This document shows, one piece after another, positions 1-3,502 of a stretch of 5,632 nucleotides of DNA. The DNA lies in assembly GCA_021814805.1 (NCBI GenBank), contig JAKAHT010000021.1, positions 1 through 5,632 of the forward strand, given 5' to 3'. This DNA is from a bacterium (GTDB lineage Bacteria > Patescibacteriota > Minisyncoccia > UBA6257 > GWB1-50-10). The stretch's first letter is position 1; every line of letters begins with the position of its first letter. The position numbers were made by a program, and so were the translations under genes. Under the pieces are notes generated by a model, which was not told the DNA's origin, searched no databases, and saw nothing but the letters and a program-made list of their open reading frames with translations.

Positions 1-18
1 ATAAGTGCCGGTCCAGCG

Positions 19-255
19 CTATTTCTTCTTCATCTTGACTATCTTTTCTATCATCTCATCGATAACAACCCCGTTCCCGGTAGCGAGGAGAGCGAGGAAC
101 CAGTAGATATCGTCAATATTGTCCTCAAGGTCTTCCCTTAAAAGATTTATGTCTTCTTCCAATTTGACGGCATCTCTAAGTTCGCCGATCTTATCGACTA
201 TCCCGAGAAGTATGTCCTTAGGAACCTTTTCGACTTGTTTTTGAAATGAGTCCAT
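19..255 (-). CDS. Small MazG-like helical protein, probably catalytically degenerate
   Basis: Unnamed 78-aa acidic, all-helical protein. Its layout recalls a minimal MazG-type NTP pyrophosphohydrolase (family known for EExxE...ExxD metal-binding motifs): a DKIGEL segment (residues 21-26) stands where MazG proteins carry EExxEL, and NIDDIYWFLALLA (46-58) where they carry ExxD followed by a hydrophobic helix. The first Glu of each motif is replaced (Asp-Lys and Asn), so metal binding is doubtful and it could be a pseudoenzyme or a partner of the next gene. I chose ATG at 255 because TAGGAATAAGG lies just upstream. The frame stays open to a TTG at 312 (97 aa), but those added codons run back to the G-rich repeat region and lack acidic helices. 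It ends in a KMKKK tail with a TAG stop. The neighbouring MazG-like and HD genes support a role in nucleotide metabolism. Family assignment is inference; that it is coding is fairly secure. Confidence 0.55.
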   Translation of the reverse strand: MDSFQKQVEKVPKDILLGIVDKIGELRDAVKLEEDINLLREDLEDNIDDIYWFLALLATGNGVVIDEMIEKIVKMKKK

Positions 256-306
256 AAGCCTTATTCCTAAAATTTTAGCTCTTACCACAAAGCTTTTCAA
301 AGTTAT

Positions 307-326
307 CCCCAACCCCCCCAGCTCCC
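307..326 (-). other. Potential G-quadruplex upstream of the small MazG-like gene
   Basis: On the minus strand this stretch reads as four G-runs with short loops: GGG, AGCT, then seven Gs, TT, GGGG. The seven-G run can supply two G3 tracts with a 1-nt loop, so the G3-N1-7 pattern is met. It overlaps the left copy of the 25-bp direct repeat and lies about 50 bp upstream of the ATG at 255. The right copy of the repeat lacks the fourth three-G run. Formation in the cell is unproven. Confidence 0.35.
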
Positions 327-338
327 GACATCGAAAGA
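314..338. repeat. 25-bp direct repeat, left copy
   Basis: Six Cs, then AG, then ctcccgacatcgaaaga. The same 25 bases recur at 807-831 with a single A-to-G change. The copy lies between the stop of the 355-786 gene and the start of the 19-255 gene, so on the minus strand it precedes the latter. The two copies flank the 355-786 gene in the same orientation. No third copy was seen in the window. Confidence 0.85.
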
Positions 339-354
339 AAAGTTGAAAAGAAAG

Positions 355-786
355 TTACTTAAGGAGAGGCCAGAATCTCAAAAGTTTCCGGCACACCTCC
401 CGGAAATCATCTCTATTTACCCCGTACCTCTCGGCAATATCGTCCAGTTTGAATATTTTGGAAGGGTTTCTAACTTCCCGGATGGTTTTCTCGGCTCCGG
501 CCGATTTCCCCGCCGTGACGAAGAATGACCACCGGAGAGTGTACTTCGGAAACATATAAAGCGAACCAAAAAGGAAATGCCTCTTGGAAAGAGGAAAAAT
601 AAGTTCATTGTGCCCGGACCATTTACCTCTTGTATAGGTATAAACAATATCCGAAAGTTCGCTCCATCTCGCGACAAATCCGTTTGCCTCTTCATATTCC
701 TGAATCTCATCGGCCATATCTTTTTTATGCCACTCGAGATCGTGCTTTTGCATCCCGAGCATATTGTGCCAATGTTTATAAATCAC
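355..786 (-). CDS. MazG-like NTP pyrophosphohydrolase family protein
   Basis: 143-aa protein. Residues 26-46 fit the all-alpha NTP pyrophosphohydrolase signature exactly: DEIQE (26-30, the EExxE element with Asp first), a 12-residue gap, then ELSD (43-46, the ExxD element). Such acidic residues hold Mg2+ in MazG, dUTPase and HisE relatives, which cleave NTPs to NMP and pyrophosphate. A preceding HDLEWHKKD segment (15-23) and a following SDIVYTYTRGKW segment (45-56) look like conserved core. The C-terminal part (about 100-142) is charged and helical, with LDDIAERYGVNRDDF resembling a small helix-turn-helix. The start is uncertain: GTG at 786 follows a likely promoter by 9 nt, and an in-frame stop lies just upstream, so the mRNA would be almost leaderless; ATG at 762 or 753 are alternatives with no better SD. 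It is divergent from an HD-domain nucleotidase, which fits nucleotide-pool cleaning. Substrate unknown. Confidence 0.75.
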   Translation of the reverse strand: MIYKHWHNMLGMQKHDLEWHKKDMADEIQEYEEANGFVARWSELSDIVYTYTRGKWSGHNELIFPLSKRHFLFGSLYMFPKYTLRWSFFVTAGKSAGAEKTIREVRNPSKIFKLDDIAERYGVNRDDFREVCRKLLRFWPLLK

Positions 787-795
787 AATATTTCC

Positions 796-804
796 ATTTT
801 ACCA
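796..804 (-). promoter_or_regulatory. Extended -10 promoter of the 355-786 gene
   Basis: The minus strand reads TGG then TAAAAT, an extended -10 element (TGn plus five of six bases of TATAAT). The expected start point, about seven bases downstream, falls two or three bases before the GTG at 786. No good -35 box is seen; the region where it would lie is the 25-bp repeat. Confidence 0.45.
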
Positions 805-806
805 CA

Positions 807-831
807 CCCCCCGGCTCCCGACATCGAAAGA
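807..831. repeat. 25-bp direct repeat, right copy
   Basis: Matches the left copy at 314-338 in 24 of 25 bases. It fills the centre of the 74-bp gap between the divergent 355-786 and 861-1472 genes, upstream of the minus-strand -10 at 796-801. It also overlaps the possible plus-strand -35 (TCGAAA, 824-829), so a protein bound here could act on both promoters. Confidence 0.85.
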
Positions 832-852
832 TTTTCCGGCCGGAGCTATACT
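824..852 (+). promoter_or_regulatory. Promoter of the HD-domain gene, near-leaderless
   Basis: TATACT (847-852, five of six matches to the -10 consensus) follows a weak -35 TCGAAA (824-829, four of six) by the ideal 17 bp. The predicted start point, 859-860, is one or two bases before ATG 861. The -35 lies inside the right copy of the 25-bp repeat. Confidence 0.45.
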
Positions 853-860
853 TAATACAC

Positions 861-1472
861 ATGAACGAGGACGACAGGATAGCCAATTTTCTTTTCGAGG
901 TCGGCACGATGAGAAAGCTCATCAGGATGCACCGCCAAGTGCTTTTAACCGACGATCTTTCTGACAGTATTTCTTCTCACTCTTATCGCGTAGCGCTCAT
1001 CGCCTGGCATTTGGCTAAAAAAGAAAACGCCGATCCGTACAAGACCACAATGATGGGACTTATCCACGATATGGCGGAAGCGAGAAGCGGCGACCATAAC
1101 TGGGTACAAAAAAGATATGTGAAGGTCTTCGAAGACGAAATCATAGAAGATCAATTCGGCACTCTACCCTACAAAGATCTTTTAGATATGGTCAAGGAAT
1201 ACAACGAAAGAAAAACCAAAGAAGCCATATTGGCTAAAGACGCCGACCTTTTGGACCAAGTGCTACTTCTTCGAGAATACGAATGGCAGGGCAACAAAGA
1301 AGCCCATGAGTGGCTCCACGGCAGAAAAACTGCCCAAACCGAGGATCACAAGGTCATAAACGCTCAGCTCGCAAACGTTAAATCTGAAGCCGGCAAAAAA
1401 CTCGGCGAAGCCATAATGAAACAAAACCCGTCAGATTGGTGGGACGGTATTTGGACTTCGAAGAACAGATAG
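861..1472 (+). CDS. HD-domain hydrolase, YfbR/HDDC2-like 5'-deoxynucleotidase
   Basis: 203-aa soluble protein of the HD metal-dependent phosphohydrolase superfamily. Metal ligands are visible in order: His40 in SSHSYRVA, His69-Asp70 in GLIHDMAEARSGD, and Asp127 in LAKDADLLDQ. Glu73 and Asp78 fall where YfbR-type 5'-nucleotidases carry their Glu and Asp (E72 and D77 in E. coli YfbR), and the length is close to YfbR's 199 aa. Members remove phosphate from (deoxy)nucleoside 5'-monophosphates. The C-terminal 60 residues (WQGNKEAHEW onward) are less familiar. I chose ATG 861: the frame stays open back to 630, but that part is antisense to the 355-786 gene and gives an unlikely protein, while ATG 861 follows a -10 box directly. 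There is no SD. Divergent to a MazG-like gene whose NMP product could be its substrate. The exact substrate is inference; the HD fold is secure. Confidence 0.85.
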   Translation: MNEDDRIANFLFEVGTMRKLIRMHRQVLLTDDLSDSISSHSYRVALIAWHLAKKENADPYKTTMMGLIHDMAEARSGDHNWVQKRYVKVFEDEIIEDQFGTLPYKDLLDMVKEYNERKTKEAILAKDADLLDQVLLLREYEWQGNKEAHEWLHGRKTAQTEDHKVINAQLANVKSEAGKKLGEAIMKQNPSDWWDGIWTSKNR

Positions 1473-1505
1473 CAACAAAGGCAGTCTTAAAAGAACTGCC
1501 TTCAT
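1431..1505 (-). CDS. Possible 24-aa mini-ORF with a very strong SD, overlapping the terminator
   Basis: Past the stop of the 1520-1810 gene, the minus strand reads TAAGGAGGTGAT, nine bases between GGAGG and an ATG at 1505, then 24 codons to TGA. The peptide begins MKAVLLRLPLLLSVLR and is Leu-rich and hydrophobic. The SD match to the 16S rRNA tail (11-12 bases) is by far the best in the window and shares bases with the upstream stop codon, so coupled translation is possible. The frame runs directly through the terminator stem and over the antisense of the HD gene's last codons. That means its codons could be accidental, and I cannot show that the peptide is made. Confidence 0.25.
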   Translation of the reverse strand: MKAVLLRLPLLLSVLRSPNTVPPI

Positions 1506-1509
1506 TTTT
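1478..1509 (+). terminator. Intrinsic terminator of the HD gene, possibly bidirectional
   Basis: AAGGCAGT (1478-1485) pairs perfectly with ACTGCCTT (1495-1502) around a 9-base loop and is followed by TTCATTTTT. It begins 5 bp after the HD gene's stop. Read on the minus strand, the same stem is followed by TTGTTG, so it may also stop transcription of the convergent 1520-1810 gene, though less well. Confidence 0.75.
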
Positions 1510-1510
1510 A

Positions 1511-1521
1511 ATCACCTCCTT
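1511..1521 (-). promoter_or_regulatory. Extended Shine-Dalgarno sequence AAGGAGGTGAT
   Basis: The minus strand carries an 11-base complement of the bacterial 16S rRNA 3' tail, overlapping the TAA stop of the 1520-1810 gene and placed nine bases from the ATG at 1505. Other genes here have short SDs or none, so this match stands out. Confidence 0.5.
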
Positions 1522-1810
1522 ACTGTAAATTTATTTTTGTATCTTGAATTATATCGGGCGACACAAGCTCGTCGAGCTCCTTCTGCATCTTGTTTATTCT
1601 TCTTGCCGTTATGACATGAAAAAAGATTGAAAATACTACGCACCAGAAGGATATAACCAGACTGAAGAGAATCAAATCCAATCTGGCCTTGCCGATTATC
1701 ATACCGAAGAATAAAGCTGCGGCGAAGATATAAAGCAAGGCGGATATTATATACAAACGACTGGCTCTCGAAATGCGTTTCTTGATCTCTTGAGCGGTGG
1801 GCTTTTCCAT
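1520..1810 (-). CDS. Small membrane protein with two transmembrane helices, unknown function
   Basis: 96-aa protein that I do not recognise. A charged N-terminus (MEKPTAQEIKKRISRASR) leads into two hydrophobic helices at about 19-39 and 44-66, joined by a short GKARLD turn. The C-terminal tail (68-96) begins ITARRINKMQKELDEL, basic then amphipathic, and could form a short coiled coil. By the positive-inside rule both termini would face the cytoplasm, with a very short outside loop. ATG 1810 was chosen because AGGAG ends five bases upstream; the frame extends nine codons further to a TTG with no such site. It is convergent with the HD gene and separated from the DUF6580 gene upstream by a strong hairpin, so it is probably its own transcription unit. 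Its TAA stop overlaps the strong SD described at 1511-1521. Confidence 0.75.
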   Translation of the reverse strand: MEKPTAQEIKKRISRASRLYIISALLYIFAAALFFGMIIGKARLDLILFSLVISFWCVVFSIFFHVITARRINKMQKELDELVSPDIIQDTKINLQ

Positions 1811-1859
1811 AACTGCTCCTATGCTTTTGTGAAACAAACTATTTGATTAAATCAGCTAT

Positions 1860-1889
1860 ATTTAAAACATATTTAAATAATAAAGTCAA
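1860..1889 (-). promoter_or_regulatory. Candidate promoter of the 96-aa membrane protein gene
   Basis: The minus strand has TTGACT (1884-1889, five of six -35 bases), then an 18-bp spacer and TTAAAT (1860-1865, four of six). TTTAAA at 17 bp is an equal alternative. The surroundings are very AT-rich, so the -10 is ambiguous. The -35 shares two bases with the foot of the hairpin at 1888-1914. The leader would be about 40 nt and contains the AGGAG site. Confidence 0.4.
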
Positions 1890-1914
1890 GAGTGCACTTT
1901 TAAAGTGCACTCTT
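1888..1914 (-). terminator. Perfect 13-bp hairpin, likely terminator of the DUF6580 gene
   Basis: AAGAGTGCACTTT (1888-1900) and AAAGTGCACTCTT (1902-1914) are perfect reverse complements around one base, so the folded RNA would open a few A-U pairs to form a loop. It begins 14 bp past the DUF6580 gene's stop. The tract after the stem on the minus strand (GACTTTATTATTT) is U-rich but interrupted. Being a near-perfect DNA palindrome around GTGCAC, it could also be an operator for the downstream 96-aa gene. Confidence 0.65.
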
Positions 1915-1928
1915 ATTAGATCAAGAAA

Positions 1929-2465
1929 TTAGTAAGCCTGGGCGGCTTTTTTTCTGAAGGCAAATTTTTCCCCGAGTTCATAGACTCCGAAAAGGAGGGC
2001 ACTGAAGAAAAGCGCGCCAGCCAACGTATTCCAGAAGAACGGCAAACCCATAATATATGACTCCGCCAATCCCCCGAAAGTTTTCGGATACATAGAACCG
2101 GGAACAAACCAAACGCCGAAGTTGGTCACAAGGAAGAATATCACCGCTCCCAAAACAGACGATCCGGCAATATTTTTTACGGACGATTTTCCGGAAAAGA
2201 GAAGCCCAACAGCTGAAATAAGCACAATGCTTCCGTAGACGAAAGACATAAGTTCCAAATCATAGAATCCTATGATCGCGTCACTTAAGACCATCGCCCC
2301 GAGAGGAACCAAAATCGAAACAATTTTCTTTCCGGTCGATTTCCCCGAAAGATAAACTCCCGAGAAAAGAGCCATCGAGATAATTGCCGTGAAATTCGGC
2401 GCATGAGGCACAAGCCTCGAGAAAGCCGCACCGAGTATCAGAATTAAAACAAAAACTATATTCAT
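1929..2465 (-). CDS. DUF6580-family putative membrane transport protein
   Basis: 178-aa integral membrane protein with about six hydrophobic segments (roughly 2-17, 27-41, 48-65, 73-90, 103-120, 140-163). Motifs recalled as typical of DUF6580 are present: RLVPHAPNFTAI (17-28), ALFSG (32-36), SDAIIGFY (61-68), TNFGVW (114-119), and a conserved stretch from MYPKTFGGL through LPFFWNTLAG (125-150). The family resembles the substrate-binding S components of ECF vitamin transporters, but its substrate is not established; I saw no ECF ATPase or T component nearby. The C-terminus is basic and cytoplasmic (RKKAAQAY). ATG 2465 has TAAGGA eight bases upstream. The kinase-like gene ends 60 bp upstream on the same strand with no clear terminator between, so the two may share a transcript. 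Family assignment is from motif memory, not a search. Confidence 0.8.
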   Translation of the reverse strand: MNIVFVLILILGAAFSRLVPHAPNFTAIISMALFSGVYLSGKSTGKKIVSILVPLGAMVLSDAIIGFYDLELMSFVYGSIVLISAVGLLFSGKSSVKNIAGSSVLGAVIFFLVTNFGVWFVPGSMYPKTFGGLAESYIMGLPFFWNTLAGALFFSALLFGVYELGEKFAFRKKAAQAY

Positions 2466-2473
2466 AAATTTAT

Positions 2474-2479
2474 TCCTTA
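2474..2479 (-). promoter_or_regulatory. Ribosome binding site of the DUF6580 gene
   Basis: TAAGGA on the minus strand, eight bases before ATG 2465. It fixes this start, since no other in-frame start lies between it and the neighbouring gene. Confidence 0.6.
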
Positions 2480-2484
2480 TATTG

Positions 2485-2515
2485 TTTATAAGATGTTTAA
2501 AAAGGACTGTAGCAA
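2485..2515 (-). promoter_or_regulatory. Weak candidate promoter for the DUF6580 gene
   Basis: TTGCTA (2510-2515, four of six) and TATAAA (2485-2490, five of six) on the minus strand, with a long 19-bp spacer. If real, the DUF6580 gene can be transcribed apart from the kinase-like gene. Confidence 0.3.
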
Positions 2516-2525
2516 AAATTATGCA

Positions 2526-3398
2526 TCATAAGCGGGCTAAAGCCAAATCATCGGCTACACCGTCCAAATAATCCAGGCGTGATTCGGCTCTTTTATAGAT
2601 TTTCTCTTCGGTTTTGTTTCTATCCTTTGAAAAAGAGATATGAGGATCTATAAAAACCAGCTTTTCCTTCCCGTCTTCATCCTCGGCTATCGAAAGGTTT
2701 TTCTTCCCCAGGAGGTCAACTATCTCCCCTTTTTCTTTCTTTAAGTTGTCGCTTATGGCCACGAATTTTTTTATGCTCTCCGCGAGCCCCGGATTTTCAG
2801 AACAAATTCCTTCTAGATTATCCTTGGAGATATCATCAAAAATATCTTTAAGCTTCCGGCCGACAAATTTTTGTACGGAAGCCACGGCCGGTTTTCCGTT
2901 CAAGGGCTTGGGACAAATCAAAAAATTCTCCTCGGGTATGAGATCTGGCATTTCGGCATACCAGCTTTTTATGGTTTCATATTCCTCCTTGTATCTTTTT
3001 GCCTCAGAAAGAAGCTCTTCCGCGCCTCCCGTTTTTCTAGATACATGGATTTTCAAAACATACGACGGCATTTCCTTGTTCTTGGATTCTAAAAGATAAA
3101 CAGTGCTTTCCCCTCCTTTGCCTATCCAGCCATCAAACCCCAATTTTTCAAAGTTAAAAGGCAGATTGGATTCATTATACAAACCCTCGCGATAACTCTT
3201 TTTTACTCTTTCAGGCAAGAACTTGTCGGCAACTTTCAAAAAAGCCACAAATCTCTCGAATTTTGACCTATCAGGACCCAAAATATTTTCCAATTCTTCG
3301 GAAAGACCGTTTTCCGAAACCGTCTCTGGTCTTTCTTTGCCCCAGACTTCCTCCAACCCTTCGGCAATTCTTTCTTTATAGTGCTCAAAAGGATTCAT
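2526..3398 (-). CDS. Protein-kinase-fold protein, divergent, function unknown
   Basis: 290-aa soluble protein with the landmarks of the protein-kinase/aminoglycoside-phosphotransferase fold. Residues 92-101 (IGKGGESTVY) form a glycine-rich ATP loop; VLKI (114-117) holds Lys116 as the VAIK lysine; Glu132 in LLSEAKRYKEEY is a candidate helix-C partner. Residues 170-190 look like the hinge (ASVQKFVGRKLKDI). EIVDLLGKKNLSI (225-237) aligns with the catalytic loop, giving Asp228 and Asn234. FIDPHIS (249-255) takes the DFG place with Asp251. The HRD histidine is Ile226, and no APE motif or large activation segment follows, so the C-lobe is short. The N-terminal 85 residues are charged, helical and unfamiliar. 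ATG 3398 has no real SD, but an extended -10 lies 15 bases upstream. It may transfer phosphate to a protein or small molecule; the target is unknown. It could form an operon with the DUF6580 gene. Confidence 0.75.
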   Translation of the reverse strand: MNPFEHYKERIAEGLEEVWGKERPETVSENGLSEELENILGPDRSKFERFVAFLKVADKFLPERVKKSYREGLYNESNLPFNFEKLGFDGWIGKGGESTVYLLESKNKEMPSYVLKIHVSRKTGGAEELLSEAKRYKEEYETIKSWYAEMPDLIPEENFLICPKPLNGKPAVASVQKFVGRKLKDIFDDISKDNLEGICSENPGLAESIKKFVAISDNLKKEKGEIVDLLGKKNLSIAEDEDGKEKLVFIDPHISFSKDRNKTEEKIYKRAESRLDYLDGVADDLALARL

Positions 3399-3413
3399 TT
3401 TTATGTTTTTCCA

Positions 3414-3422
3414 ATTATCTCA
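3414..3422 (-). promoter_or_regulatory. Extended -10 promoter of the kinase-like gene
   Basis: The minus strand reads TGA then GATAAT (five of six plus the TGn extension). The predicted start leaves an untranslated leader of about eight bases and no SD. The -35 position (TTTATC, 3437-3442) is poor and lies in one arm of the inverted repeat at 3437-3457. Confidence 0.45.
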
Positions 3423-3436
3423 TATTGTTTTTCGGC

Positions 3437-3457
3437 GATAAAGTCCTGATCTTTATC
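3437..3457. promoter_or_regulatory. Inverted repeat, possible operator between divergent genes
   Basis: GATAAAG (3437-3443), seven bases, CTTTATC (3451-3457) is a perfect dyad of the spacing typical of dimeric regulators. It lies midway between the kinase-like and glycosyltransferase genes, covering the -35 zone of one and abutting the -35 of the other. A second, overlapping dyad (AAAGTC 3440-3445, GACTTT 3461-3466) involves the same bases. No regulator gene is in the window, and an AT-rich dyad of this size can occur by chance. Confidence 0.35.
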
Positions 3458-3458
3458 C

Positions 3459-3487
3459 TTGACTTTTTCCCTTCAAACTTGTGAAAT
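3459..3487 (+). promoter_or_regulatory. Candidate promoter of the glycosyltransferase operon
   Basis: TTGACT (3459-3464, five of six), an ideal 17-bp spacer, and TGAAAT (3482-3487, four of six). The start point would be near 3494, giving a leader of about nine bases. A second possible -10, TATACC (3491-3496), has no -35 but would start transcription almost exactly at ATG 3503. Either way, no SD fits in the leader. Confidence 0.5.
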
Positions 3488-3502
3488 AAATATACCTGAA
3501 CA

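Noticed and set aside
1..18. Possible terminator or tRNA edge at the left end
   Set aside because: Only 18 bases lie beyond the first gene's stop; the ccggtccag stretch is a weak near-palindrome and too short to judge.
343..528. Plus-strand 61-codon open frame after the left repeat
   Set aside because: Antisense to the end of the MazG-like gene, TTG start, no SD, no recognisable motif.
417..710. Open frame on the minus strand inside the MazG-like gene
   Set aside because: It lies in another frame of a gene with clear motifs, and its Arg/Pro/Ser-rich product shows no domain.
314..831. CRISPR array or insertion-sequence ends
   Set aside because: Only two repeat copies, nearly 500 bp apart with a gene between; they are direct, not inverted, and no transposase or cas gene is present.
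577..855. Plus-strand 92-codon open frame
   Set aside because: Antisense to the MazG-like gene and composed of reversed codons of it; no domain and no SD.
630..860. Upstream extension of the HD-domain gene by 77 codons
   Set aside because: The extension is antisense to the 355-786 gene and its protein looks random, while ATG 861 follows a -10 box and yields the usual YfbR-like length.
945..1154. Minus-strand 69-codon open frame inside the HD gene
   Set aside because: Covers the coding strand of the HD metal-ligand motifs, which explain the sequence fully.
1511..1521. Fragment of a 16S rRNA gene
   Set aside because: The match is limited to the anti-SD tail; nothing upstream resembles helix 45 or the rest of the 16S 3' domain.
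1916..2107. Minus-strand 63-codon open frame inside the DUF6580 gene
   Set aside because: Out of frame with the conserved MYPKTFGGL and PFFWNT motifs; Trp/Ser/Arg-rich nonsense product.
2746..3099. Plus-strand open frames antisense to the kinase-like gene
   Set aside because: The opposite strand carries the Gly-loop and VLKI motifs; these frames have no independent support.
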